58,877 nucleotides of DNA from Monosporascus cannonballus (taxonomy: Eukaryota; Ascomycota; Sordariomycetes; Xylariales), in assembly GCA_004154925.1 (NCBI GenBank), contig QJNS01000360.1:1-58877 (forward strand), read 5' to 3'. Positions 21,265 to 33,104 of the stretch are shown here, piece by piece. A program made the position numbers and the translations under genes. Each line of letters begins with the position of its first letter. Position 1 is the first letter of the stretch. The notes beneath the pieces are model-generated. The model ran no database searches and was not told where the DNA came from. It worked only from the letters and a program-made list of their open reading frames with translations.

Positions 21265-23517
21265 ATGCTACACCGCGCACCGATATCAAGATGGTTGAAC
21301 TCAGCTCTCAGAATCCCTGAGAAACCGGCTCGCGTCGAGTTACCAGTTTTTCTCTGCCCGTCTGCCCGCTTCGCATCTCATCGCCGATATCTAACTTCAG
21401 CTACGTCGACACCTAGAGTTCGTGGTGATCTACAATGGAGATCGCGGCGGCAGCAGCGGTGCTTGCACGCGCAGGCAGACCCATCCACCACTATACCGCC
21501 CGATGAGGACAATGCTTTCATTAGGACTTTGCCGGTTAAGAAACTCCCTAAACAGTGTACGGGCTGCGGCGCTCTGTCGCAGTTCTCCTTCCCCGACCAA
21601 CCGGGGTACTACGATCTTAATCGCAAAGCCGTACGGAAGTACCTTGGGGTGGAGCAGCAACATGGGAGCACGCGTACTCGTGAAGAGGACCAGATCTATG
21701 AAGATGCGCTTAAGAATCTTGATCCCGAAGAGCTGAAGAAGCAGGGTGTTGATGTGGGAGCTCTCGGCCTAAGTATGCCTCCAGCAGCAGAAGAGACCGG
21801 GCCCTCCACAGCTACGACGAAGCCCCAGAAGGCTCCTCTCTGTGATAGATGTCACTACTTGCTACACAATCATACTGGGAAGTCTATCTATCACCCTACA
21901 ATTGACTCCATCAGGGATACTCTGATGGAGTCGCCCTACAAGTACAACCACGTCTACCACCTCCTCGACGCTGCCGATTTCCCCATGTCCATTCTTCCGG
22001 GAATACATCAGCTCCTAGATCTCATGCCGTTGCGCTCAAAGAACCGTCGATCCAGGGCTAGCCGCTTTTACCATGGCCAGAAGACTGAGATGAGCTTCAT
22101 CATCACCCGCTCCGATCTGTTAGCTCCCACGAAGCCCCAGGTAGACCGACTGCTACCGTACCTTCAAGAAGTCTTACGGGACGCTCTTGGGCGAAGCGGC
22201 CGTGACGTTCGCCTGGGAAACATCAGGTGCGTTAGCGCCAAGAGGAGCTGGTGGACGAAGGAGCTCAAGGAAGATATTTGGAAACGAGGTGGAGCTGGAT
22301 GGATGGTGGGCAAGGTCAACGTAGGCAAGAGTCAACTGTTCGAGGCTGTCTTCCCAAAAGGCAGAATGGATTGGAACCCGTCAAAACACCAGATTTCTGT
22401 CGAAATGTACGCTAATGCTGCCGACGACGTTGCTGCATCGAAGCAGGAGAAGGAGTCAATCGCAGGAACTCGGGGAGATGAGAAGGTCGAAGAACCTGAT
22501 CAGTTTGAGGACGACAACCTCGACTCATTTTCGCTACTACCGCCGGCCCCGAAAGAGACGAACTACCCGGAGATGCCCCTGGTCTCTGATCTTCCGGGAA
22601 CTACCGCATCGCCCATCCGCGTGCCTTTCGGGAACGGGCGAGGGGAATTGATCGATTTACCGGGACTGGAGCGTACGGGTCTCGAGCACTATGTCAAGGA
22701 AGAACACCGACAATGTTTTATCATGAAATCCCGAATCGTCCCAGAACAGCTGGTAATAAAGCCGGGCCAGTCGCTATTGCTCGGGGGGTTCATCCGCATC
22801 ACGCCCCGGGAACCGGCTCCTATTATGCTATCATACGCCTTTACGCCCATTGAACCGCACCTTACCTCTACCGAGAAAGCAGTCGGTATCCAGGAGCAGA
22901 CGAGCGAGGTTAACGTCAAGAACATAGCTGTTCCGGGCACGGGTGAGACGACAAAACACGCGGGTTCTTTCCAGCTAAAATGGGATGTCACAAAACAGCG
23001 CACAGGGCCACTGACGAGAAAAGACGCCGTGGGCTTACAAGTTGACCGGCTTCCCTATCGGGTTCTGTCGACGGATATTCTGATCGAGGGCGTCGGGTGG
23101 GTCGAGGTCACCGCCCAAGTGCGCACAAAGGACCTCTTCAGGCCCAAGCCCCCACAGCAGGATGCACCGACGCCAGCGCCGACCGAGGAAGGAGGGCAAC
23201 CCCAACCCGAGAAGCAACTGTCGGCGCTGGAGAGACTAGAGGCCCTGGCCGAGGACCCGAAAAACAAGAAGATCACCACGCTTCCTCCTCTCCCCGCCGA
23301 GGCGGAACCGGACGAGCCAAACTGGCCTGTGGTCGACGTGTACAGTCCCGAGGGCAAATTCATCGGCTGCCGCAGGCCCCTGAACGGCTGGATGCTGAAC
23401 AAGCCCAAGGTCACAGCCGAGCAGAAGAGGAAGAGGCCGCGGAAGAGCATGAAGGGCATGAAGAAGCTCGAGAAAAAGCGGAGGCGGGAGGCGGCCGGTT
23501 CTGGTGGTTTTGCCTAA
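21265..23517 (+). CDS. gep3: Gep3/Mtg3-like mitochondrial GTPase, circularly permuted
   Basis: Single exon, 750 aa from ATG 21265 (the open frame extends to a GTG at 21238). The N-terminus is Arg-rich, a mitochondrial presequence. A zinc-binding region has CTGC (98-101) and CDRC (193-196). GTPase motifs occur in permuted order: G4 TRSD (281-284), G5 SAKR (324-327), G1 GKVNVGKS (349-356), G2-like GTTASP (445-450), G3 DLPG (464-467). This order is the hallmark of the YqeH/Gep3 family, which acts in assembly of the mitochondrial small ribosomal subunit. The C-terminus is a highly basic Lys/Arg tail, suited to RNA contact. Confidence 0.88.
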   Translation: MLHRAPISRWLNSALRIPEKPARVELPVFLCPSARFASHRRYLTSATSTPRVRGDLQWRSRRQQRCLHAQADPSTTIPPDEDNAFIRTLPVKKLPKQCTGCGALSQFSFPDQPGYYDLNRKAVRKYLGVEQQHGSTRTREEDQIYEDALKNLDPEELKKQGVDVGALGLSMPPAAEETGPSTATTKPQKAPLCDRCHYLLHNHTGKSIYHPTIDSIRDTLMESPYKYNHVYHLLDAADFPMSILPGIHQLLDLMPLRSKNRRSRASRFYHGQKTEMSFIITRSDLLAPTKPQVDRLLPYLQEVLRDALGRSGRDVRLGNIRCVSAKRSWWTKELKEDIWKRGGAGWMVGKVNVGKSQLFEAVFPKGRMDWNPSKHQISVEMYANAADDVAASKQEKESIAGTRGDEKVEEPDQFEDDNLDSFSLLPPAPKETNYPEMPLVSDLPGTTASPIRVPFGNGRGELIDLPGLERTGLEHYVKEEHRQCFIMKSRIVPEQLVIKPGQSLLLGGFIRITPREPAPIMLSYAFTPIEPHLTSTEKAVGIQEQTSEVNVKNIAVPGTGETTKHAGSFQLKWDVTKQRTGPLTRKDAVGLQVDRLPYRVLSTDILIEGVGWVEVTAQVRTKDLFRPKPPQQDAPTPAPTEEGGQPQPEKQLSALERLEALAEDPKNKKITTLPPLPAEAEPDEPNWPVVDVYSPEGKFIGCRRPLNGWMLNKPKVTAEQKRKRPRKSMKGMKKLEKKRRREAAGSGGFA

Positions 23518-24000
23518 CTGGGCGAACGCATGAATGAGATCCTCGGAAGTTTCGGGTTCTCGCGGGCAAATGCGCTCCAGTGCCATCTCTGTAAGATACT
23601 GTAACTATCGTGTTGTATAGTTGTATATAACTTGAGTCTATAGCGATAACGGCGCTCTATACAGCAATCAGCATATATACACCTTTCTATATCGTGCATT
23701 TAAGGCGCACTCAGGTATGCGTTTGTTCTCGTCCGTCTTATACATGCAGGGGCGGTTACTCCTAAACAGATTTACTGGGTATGGCCTGGCAATGACGCTC
23801 ATTGCACGCTTGGCTTCCCGCCTGTCCCACAAAGCCTATCGATAAAGCTGCGTACAGACACCTACGCCTACCCGGGTACGTTAACCCCGGATTGAGACGG
23901 AAGTTTATGTACCAACTCTAGCTGATAATCAGTTGGCTAACGGCGATTATGACACCCGGCCGACAACCCCCCCAACTCACCAGTCTCGCCGTTGCTATTG
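23518..24000. other. Intergenic region
   Basis: 3' flank of gep3 followed by sequence with no recognised feature, up to the first copy of the 24.0-kb repeat. Confidence 0.5.
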
Positions 24001-24065
24001 CCCCGCCCTCTTTTGGGCGGGGGGAAACCTGAGGGGCCCGTGTGGGCCTAAAAATGCTGTGAACT
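24001..24065 (+). repeat. Left copy of a direct repeat pair
   Basis: A GC stem (CCCCGCCC TCTTTT GGGCGGGG) followed after a 15-base spacer by CCGTGTGGGCC TAAAAATGCTGTGAACT. A second copy lies at 25061-25114 in the same orientation. It is a dispersed repeat; identity unknown. Confidence 0.6.
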
Positions 24066-24657
24066 TATGCCTTGGGTCGTTGGGGTCTTGGCTGCAGAAG
24101 CCGGTCAGGGCTCTGGTCGGTATTTGCTGGGAAACCCACCGCACCACACTCCTGAACCCAATATGACTCTCACACATCTGAAGAGAAAACAATGGCTATC
24201 ATATAACGCAGCGCAATTGAAGCTAGGAAATGCGCTCTCGTGATAATTTAATGGTGCTTTAATAAGCTAAGCTACAGGTTGACATCAGCCGTCAATAAGA
24301 TCCTGCCACCGTTTAGGGCATGGATTCAAAGTAACCCTTAGTCTTCTGCTTATCCATCAGTAATGCGTTTCGCGCCTCTAACAGCTGCCCGAGTGGGTGC
24401 ATCAACAACCATGTTCGCTTATATATAACTTAACCCAGAAAAGTCGCAGGAACGTACGGAAACAATCACGGTAATCTCCAGCTTCTGCTCTTTATAATAA
24501 TACCAAATAATACCAAAAAATCATCATCGTCAATGGTTTGTTGATATATTTGCGAGTGGAATGGAGGGGTATTAGCGGGATTGGGCGCGTTATAGTGTGG
24601 GGTGTGGAGGTAGGTGTCCCAGCATTTATTGACCAAGAGCCTGCCTGCCGGTCTAAC

Positions 24658-25035
24658 GGGTTCTAGCTCGGAGGGAGTAGAGAAAAGCTCCGGGGGAGCC
24701 CAGCCACATCTTTATTTAAAATTAGACGGCCCAAGCGTCGGAAAAATTATAATGTCTAGTAAGAGCATTTGCTCAGCAAATGCTACATAGTTGATAATAA
24801 AGAAAATTTTCCTTTTTTTTTTTTAAAAAAAAAAGGATTTGCTAAGCATATGCTACGCAATTGTTGCATAGTTAATAATAATTTTTTTAACTGTATTTGT
24901 TAAGCAATTGCGACGCATCGGATTAATTTTTAAAAAATAAGCTTGGCGTTTTCTACTCCCTCCGAGCTTGCTGCTGCGCCACGTTCGTTCTACTCCCTCG
25001 GAACTTTTCTCTACTCTCTCCGAGCTAGGTAACCC
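24658..25035. mobile_element. MITE-like inverted-repeat element
   Basis: About 378 bp bounded by imperfect inverted repeats of about 41-43 bp. The left end has CTAGCTCGGAGGGAGTAG then AGAAAAGCTCCGGGGGAG; the right end, read on the other strand, has CTAGCTCGGAGAGAGTAG then AGAAAAGTTCCGAGGGAG. The core is very AT-rich and lacks coding capacity. It contains a perfect hairpin (GCATTTGCT/AGCAAATGC) and a run of 12 T followed by 10 A. GTCTAAC appears just outside both ends and might be a target-site remnant. This fits a non-autonomous DNA transposon (MITE); superfamily undetermined. Confidence 0.6.
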
Positions 25036-25060
25036 TAGTCTAACCGCTACTACTGCAGCA

Positions 25061-25114
25061 GCCCCCGCCCTCTTTTTAGGAGGGGGCCGTGTGGGCTTAA
25101 AAATGCTGTGAACT
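25061..25114 (+). repeat. Right copy of a direct repeat pair
   Basis: A GC stem (CCCCCGCCCTC TTTTTA GGAGGGGG) followed by CCGTGTGGGCT TAAAAATGCTGTGAACT, matching the copy at 24001-24065 except for a short gap and a few substitutions. Confidence 0.6.
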
Positions 25115-25213
25115 AAACGAGCCTCCCTTTGTGGCAGACCCAGTCTTCTACTCTTCGACGATATCTGAGCTTTCTTCCCCCCCCGTCGCGGTCCGTGTGA
25201 GCCCCTCCCAGCG

Positions 25214-26438
25214 ATGAGCCACCAACGCTATCCCTCAATCGACCCCCTCAAGGAGCCGCACTCGGTGTCTCTGAAAGTTCTACGGTGCCTATTTCCCCTC
25301 AACCTACTTGTATACGCACTGTGGAAAGAAGGACGATCCATGTAGCTAACAGGAGCACTCAACAACCGCCAGACTCTCCAGACCATCCCTCGTAACACAG
25401 CACCCCCTCCCGTCCCCGTCTGCTTCTTCCGCTGCCGCAAATGCCGCCACCACAGCAGCCCCCATGCCCGCGTCCCTCGCGTACAGCAGCAGCGGCAGCG
25501 ACACGAACCCAGACCCCTTCCTGCTGACGCCGATCCTGAACCTGCCGCCGTCCTTCGGGTCGGCCTACGTCGGCGAGACTTTCAGCTGCACGCTGTGCGC
25601 GAACCACGACGTCCCGCCGCCGCCGGATACCCCGCTGTCCGCGACGACGGTGGCCTCGCCCGGCGGGGCTGCACCGCAAACGCCGGCTGCGCAAAGGAGG
25701 AAGTACACCCGCGACGTGCGCATCGAGGCCGAGATGAAGACGCCGGGGTCCGGCAGCACGGTGCAGAAGCTGGTCCTGGGGCCCGTCGGCACGAACTCCG
25801 ACGAGGGCGGGGACGGCGATAGGAGCGGAGACGGGGAGACCATGGGGACAGACCTGGAGCCCGGCCACACGCTGCAGCGCATCGTCAACTTCGGCCTCAA
25901 GGAGGAGGGCAACCATGTGCTCGCCGTCACCGTATCGTACTACGAGGCCACGGAGACGTCGGGCCGCACGCGCACCTTCCGCAAGCTGTACCAGTTCATC
26001 TGCAAAGGGTCGCTGATCGTGCGCACCAAGGTGAGCCCGCTGCTGGACCTAGACCCACGCCTACATACGCACCCCGACGACGACGGGAAGCGGCGCAGCA
26101 GCAGCAGGAGGAGGCGGAGGAGGAGGTGGGCCATGGAGGCGCAACTCGAGAACTGCAGCGAGGACGTCATGCAGCTCGAGCGCGTGGCCCTCGACCTCGA
26201 GCCCAGCCTGCGTTACGCCGACTGCAACTGGGAGGTCAGCGGCAGCCCGAAGCCTGTCCTGCACCCCGGCGAGGTCGAGCAGTGCTGCTTCGTGGTCGAG
26301 GAGGACGGGGACGGGGAGCCGGGCGAAGAAAAGGACGGACGCATCGTGTTCGGCGTCCTGGGCATCGGGTGGAGGAGCGAGATGGGGAATAAGGGGTTCC
26401 TGTCAACGGGGAAGCTGGGGACGAGGGTCGCACGGTGA
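25214..26438 (+). CDS. TRAPPC13-like trafficking complex subunit (DUF974)
   Basis: Two exons: 25214-25284 and 25373-26438; 378 aa, a little shorter than animal TRAPPC13. The short first exon encodes MSHQRYPSIDPLKEPHSVSL..., and splicing (CG|GTGCCT ... CCAG|ACT) restores the family's conserved KVLRLSRPSL. Further family signatures are GSAYVGETFSCTLCANH and a C-terminal GNKGFLSTGKL segment. Low-complexity inserts (Ser/Ala at 35-55, an Arg run near 265-275) are lineage-specific. TRAPPC13 is a peripheral subunit of the TRAPPIII tethering complex in Golgi/autophagosome traffic; the role here is by homology. Confidence 0.85.
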
Positions 26439-29400
26439 CGTGATAGGGGCCCATTGAGCTTAAAGGGGGCTTTATGAGAGATTACGACGCGGTTTCACGT
26501 AAGGCCGCTTTGAACGCCTATGAGCGCCTACGCGAAGCTACGGTGTGAGGATGTTGCGTGCAGCGTAGAAATATCCGTCTACAGCGCTGGCGCCGCGTGA
26601 GAACCTCTCAGCGCAGAGGGCGCTCGGACGAGGCTAGGGAGGACTAGAGGACGCTGAACTGGTCGTAGTGATACAGCCCCCGCCGGAATATCCGGATATG
26701 CGGCTGCCATCTCCTTCCTACACACGACATACGCGGCTCCTAAACCAGACCCCAAGGGGCCGTGATGGAGTCGGGTCAGTCAGCCCTGGTCCAAATACGG
26801 TCCAAATAAGGTTCGGCGCCTCAGAACGCGATGTGGAGCGGTAAAGGCCGCCGGGCCAGGAACCACCCGGTCTTCGTTTCAGGTCTAGACGCTCGGATGA
26901 AGCGCTGGGCATGCGGAGGTGGCTGGCTAGCTCCCCCGCTGGATCCGGCTATATGTCACTGACTAGGTACCTACCTAGGCTGCAGGGCCCGGGCGGGACG
27001 AGTCATGATGGTGAAGTCACCATCGGGTAACAGCGGGCACTCGCCGACTAGTAGTAATAGAAGTACTGCGATACGTAGATAGATGATAGCGCGAAGAGAA
27101 ATGGACCCGCTGTGGTTGATCGACAGTGGACTTTCCGGCAATCGCGAGTCGAGTTGGACTCCCATGCCGTGCGTGAACTACGTGACTTGCTGCTCGCGAA
27201 TGTCGGTAGAGCATACGGCGCACACATACACACACGCCAGCGAAAGTGATGTTGTAACTCGGCCCTTCGCGCCAGGGCGTCTTACTAGGCAACATATCAC
27301 GGGCGGATAGATATAGAGCCGACTGACAGCAAATGGCCAGACCTCCGGCCTACCTACGGGTCGCGGTTGATTGATCGATCCGTCAGCTAGCCGCCCACTC
27401 GCGACATGGACCCTTTTGTTTATTGTCAGTATCTATCTGTCTAGAGTGGGGATCCGATCACGGGCGGGCGACCTGTGGCTAAGCCGAACCCAACCAACCG
27501 CCAGCCGACACATACAGACGTACGCAGGCCCGTCCAAACGGGACAGATATGCACACATGAAGACAGATGGACGCATATGATCGATACCCGAGCGTACGGT
27601 TCCTGCCGACGACAAGGTTTAGTCAGTGACTCTCGGATACACGGGGGGTTGAGAGTTATGGTATATCCTGGTAGCCAAGCCAGCCGGCCGGCCGCCTCGG
27701 GGAGATTGACGTGTCACATCGATTGTGCGCCTCAGCGGGTGCCGGACCAATGGCGACTTTGGTCGCCGCGATGTGTGGTGTGATATAGATGAACCGTATA
27801 CCTATATATTTAATACGTATGTGTCTATATACATGTATATAGTGCAGCTAGGGGACCGTGGGTTCTGGCGCTGGGCGGCGAGAGGCGTGCGTCGAGAACA
27901 GGGGCAACCAACCCCAGGACGACTAATGGACGATGTCCATGCAATCAATCGTGATACTTGGCTCGAGTACATGCACGGAGAACGAATGTCTGTTTCTGAC
28001 TGGGGCGTGCCTGCCTTAGGCTCGATTGAAGCTGCAGTAATAAATTTAGGGGCACGCGCTGGATGCGAGGGCGCATTCATTGTTTACTGCGGCACCGTAA
28101 ATATTATTATTATAGGGTCGCACGAAGCTGGTGCAGTATTAAAAAGGGGGGCGACTGTCCAGTTATATATCTGACAAATGGCGAGAGGACAGCACCCATA
28201 CCAATTCTCGGTAACAGCTAACTCGGCGCGTTGCCTTAAAGGGGAAGTAAGGAGTGTTTTGTGATTATCTTATTGGGTGAGATAAGTCGTATAGCTTGAG
28301 CTTTGACCATGCCACGAAAAGAAAATTGTTCGGGGTGCTGTCTTATCGCCATTCGCCAGATAGCCTACGCTGACGTACGTACGGCGGGCTTGGTGGGGTG
28401 TTTTGGTTGGGCTTGATAGTACGTATGGAGTTCTCCTCTCGATAGGTCGATGGATGGGATGATTTGCAGCCCAAGATCGAGACGTGTGTCTTGATTTGTC
28501 GAGTTGCAGCGGTAGGTGCGGCTCGCTCACACTTTCATCACATACTGTGGCGTCTGGGTATACAAGGGCTCGAGAGCACATGTCTCCAGCTCCCGTTCGC
28601 GTAACGGCTCTCTGTAATACCACGTACGTACTGTGCGGGACACATATATCTATGTCCGTCCTGATATACCTATTCAATATAGTACCTGGCTGGGGCCTTG
28701 TTAGCTTAGGATGGATGTGATACACGATGGTAAGAATATTATCCCGGACGACGCCTCTGTGCTCTCGACGCCTGCCATAGGCGGTGGTTATACGGAAGAG
28801 CAAGGGGATGGAGGCTCAGATTGTTGGGCGCGCATTCTCGATATGAACCGCGATTACGAATGAGACCTAAAAATGCGAGTCAACAACTGGTTCGCCAGCA
28901 TGCGAGCAATTCGAAGGCGACATGGCACAGGTGATGAGTCAGTTGAGCGGTGAAGCCATGTGTGTGTGTGCTTCGCATAGGTCTGCGCACACGTGAGTCT
29001 GACCAGGGTGCCAGGGATTTGCGCTAATGTCGAGCGCTTACTAGCATCTGCGAAGGATATCTACGAAGTTACGTAGCGTGCCATAGACAAGACGGGCTGT
29101 ATTCGATCTATAATTGCGGCTGTTTGTTATAACATGTAGCGTGGGTGTGGCTCGGAGGCCCAAGATGCTGTAAGCCTTGCTGTGACCCTTAGCCGCTTTC
29201 TACTTCTTCAAGCGGTTCTTGGCCGGCAGAATCTGTGAAAAGAAAGAGAGAAAAAGAGCTAATCATGTAGGCCGGGTATGTGTGCACCGACGCAGCTTTC
29301 CAAGTTCGGCTCCTTGCACGTTGACCTGACAAGACCGGTTTTGAAACACAATGGCTGCTGAGCTCCCGCGTGGGTGTGGATGTCGGCAGTGGCGACGCCG

Positions 29401-32400
29401 CCATATATGCAGCTTCCACTGCTACGTCCCGAGCTCCCGGTGGGATGATGGGGCGATGCATCTTTATGTAATAGGGAACTTGGTGCTCGACACGTCTGTG
29501 CTGATGCGCCACGGTCGCGTTTGCGTAACCCAACGGCCTGGACGAGGAACGGATGAGAAAGTGAATTGGACGGATGAACGGACGAATGCAAGCAGGAAGA
29601 AAAAGCGGAAAGTAAACCGTTCAAGGAAGCACGTCCGTGATTGTCGGACAATTTATGACGACAGATCCAACTGATTATGGAAACTTGCGATCTCTGCCAA
29701 GCTGATCAACGTGGACTTCCGACGAACCCCTGCCGGCCGGCCATCCCAGGATGGTAGAACAGTCGAGTTGGACGAATATAGCAATGATTCAACGCCATGT
29801 GGGTATATATCGCATCTCCCCTCCAAAAAAACCGTTATCCGCTCGCCATGGTCTCGGTGCTATGCATAGACTTAGTTAAACGGTTCCAAACGGAACGACC
29901 GCCTCAGATATCGTCGAAGGCGGCGGTGGGAACGGGAACTGGACAACTCCCGGCGGCTCAAATACGAGCTGTAACGTCATCGTCCGTTGGGCACCCGGGA
30001 AGATAGATGGTGGTGGAGGTGGTGCTGGTTTTATCCATGTTGGAGCGGAATGCGAGATGGTGTCCTCCCCCTTACTGCTTACTTACCTCGCGGCCCCCCC
30101 TATGCAGGAACACGTCGTATCGTACCTATCGGTTATGATTGCTCTGTAGAGAAGTTGCTACTGGATCCATCTGGCCAGTAACTAACCGGTCCTCTACGTG
30201 CCCACTTGGGGTTGAAAGGGAAAGGGGGTCGGCGGACTAATAGAGAAGACCTGCAGGTACCAACTCTCTCTCATTCGTAGGCGCGCCGGTTAAGTCTAAC
30301 GCACATGAATGGCGAGATTGTATGGGTGGTAATAGCTCGGGTCTTGGAACGCGTTCAAATGTGGCACTACACGTAGCAGGCCTGTCGCCTTTGAGGGCAG
30401 CCCGGATTTCAAAGATTTGAGGCTACAAATTGGCACAGTACGGAAGCCATTACCTGATTATCGGGAGACACCATCATACATCAAAAGGTCGGGGATAGCT
30501 CGTTTCTCTGAGGGGATATGGGAAGAATGATCACCAGCGACAATGATAGAAAATGCTTAGCCAAGCGCCCTTCCCCCTGTCCTTCAGCACCTTACTATAG
30601 CGCATAAGAAGGCCCGAAGGAGCGACCTGCAGAGAACCGTTACATTCTGCACTTGATCCCACGTGTAGCCATCGTCTCCTCTGTGCTGTTTTCTCTCGGG
30701 GATCGAATTGGGGTTCTCGTGCCTACCTAGGTACGGAGGAGAGAGGGTGCGGTGAAGAAATATCCGATCCTGCTTTTTACTGTGTAGCCCGCTACTGTAG
30801 TCTGTCGGAGGTTACCCTAGAGGAGGTAGTTAGCGGTCCCTACAGCAATCCTTGTGTACAAATCACAGGGGTATATTCGGTTACCTTAGCTGCCTCCATC
30901 GGGGCCACTTTACCGCCATGTAGAATCACGTACAAATTTATATGGGATTAGACATTGCAGATCGCTTTACCGATACTTACCACTATCGCAGGCCACCTAT
31001 TTTCGAAGATCATCGATTTTGAATGAAGTCGATGAGGCGATACACTATATAATAATTTGTACACATTTACATTTTAACCCTGTGCGGCATAGAGTGGCCC
31101 AGTGGACAGTAACTAACTGAAAATAGCCCCTGTGACATGTAGTGAACGCCTGTGGGGTCTTTCCCCGCCATAGGGCCACAGGTTTGTGCTGGGCGCCACA
31201 AATGTTCCTTATGAACGCACCCGTGTTTGGCAATGATATTCACTGAACTCCTGGAGTAGTTTATCCTCTAGGTCATATTAGTAGGTCACCCTGATGACCC
31301 TGGGTTGGAGGATTTGGAGGGGGATCATCATCTGTCTCTCCTTGCTTTACAGAAGTAGTCGCTCGCGTAGATTGGATATGTGTTACGAGGCACCGACATC
31401 GCATGTCCAGCGCACCATCTAGTAGGTATAATATACGAATGACATGGCATACGGTTCGATTGCATATGCTATCTTGCACCTAAATCTCCTGTGTAACCAA
31501 CCAAACAACCACCATCTCAGGTACCACGACCACGTATGTACTTATACTCTCATAATCCATGCAGTCCGATGCAAGTCTCACACCCACCTGGGGCAGCCTG
31601 CGTGGCCCACACAGCCCGAGATAACAGACAGGCATTAATTATTCCTAATTCCCTCCCCATTCGGCTCTAGTTTGGTCTAATGATCGACTAACTTGGGCTA
31701 GGCACGGTATCTTTTGGGTCGAAGGTTATACATACGTGCAGAACACCCGCCCGCGCACCCAGACCTACATATGTATGCATGTGCTGAAGGCGGCTCTAGA
31801 CCTCCTCCTTTCCATCTAATTTTGGTCTGAGTCTCTTTTTTTTTTGTTTCATTTTTTTCCTGGCCTCGTATACGCACAAATACCCAGGGCTTGCGCAATC
31901 CTATCTCTTTCTTCGTATCTTGTTTACTCCCTCCGCGCGGTTAACTGGGCCACGCTCGTATCGAAATTAGACGACTAGCCTTCAGCGCCATCTCGACCGA
32001 CCAGTATACTACTGCAGGACCCCTTATTGACCGTTGGGCTGTACATGCTTCGTATCCTACTGGTCTCTTGCACGTCGACCGCCGAAAATCTCCCCCCGTT
32101 GCGCGAATACGCAAGCAAGTCGAACCAAGTAGGTGCATAATTGTTCTTGATATTGTTAGGTAGCAGCAAAAGAGGAACCTGCCCGCATTGCAACACACTC
32201 TAGGGGCCAGACGGAGGGGGTTTTTTTTTTTCTTGGGGGAAGAAGCCGGGCCAAGACATAGCTTGTGGTTGGAAGACGGGACGAGGCGAAACAAGACAAG
32301 ACAAGACTTCCCGCACGCCACCCCAGCTGCTGCCATCCCAGCTGCTCCCATCCTAGCTGTGCAACCATCCGCACTCCCACCTTAACACATTCGTGTAGCC

Positions 32401-33104
32401 AAGACGAAGCAGAAGAAGAAAGGGGGAGGAGGCAAAAAAAAAAAATCTCGCTCCTATTGTCGTCCACCAGCACCTTGGTTCAGACATCAACTAACCTATT
32501 TTTCTCCTCTTTGAAGTTTATACTCTCGACTGAGCAAGGATTCAAGCTGCAATCGCATTGGTGCCAGAGCGCCAACCCCTCGATCAAGACCCAACTGGCT
32601 CAATCAGTCGAACCCAACCAAACCTCGCTCACAACTCACGACTAAATCTCAGCGGCTGTCTCGCCCTTGCACCAACAACACCACACTCCAGAGCTCGAGA
32701 GGGGATTCATGGTCATCCATGAAACACCATTAAATAATGTCCTTCTGCTGAGGTCATTTTCGGGAGGCTTTTGAGAGTCTATGACTGGATTTGGATCGCT
32801 ATCTACTCCTGAAAGCCCCAGCCAATTTCGAGCACCCCATCTCGGAGCATCGACATCAGGCGCCGACTCCCAGGGACAGGACAAAGAACAATTTCGGATT
32901 GGTTCTGTCTGTCGAATTGTCCACGATTGCTATTTTCTCGGTAGGACTTTTTAGCGAAACATTTGGCCAGCTTTGCAGCGCTTAAACCTCCGCCCAAGCT
33001 TAATTCTCTCCTGCTTGCCAAATTAACGCCCCTTTTCAAAACACAAGAAGAAATTCGCTACTTTGTGGGAGAGCAATCAACCTGCGGACTTGTTGTTGGG
33101 CGAT
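26439..33104. other. 6.7-kb region without recognisable genes
   Basis: Only short frames occur (up to about 177 codons at 28803-28270, minus strand), with no domain and no codon bias like the neighbours. Small simple repeats are present: TAGGTAGGTA-type runs, ACAAG units at 32291-32307 and a 13-14-nt CAGCTGCTNCCATCC tandem at 32321-32360. A TGAGTCA occurs near 28936. The last ~700 bases are CT/A-tract rich and probably hold the promoter and leader of the DENN gene. No tRNA or rRNA was seen. Confidence 0.5.

Noticed and set aside
28270..28803. 177-codon minus-strand frame in the gene-free region
   Set aside because: No domain, no typical codon bias and no homologous feel; the length is within chance for this composition.
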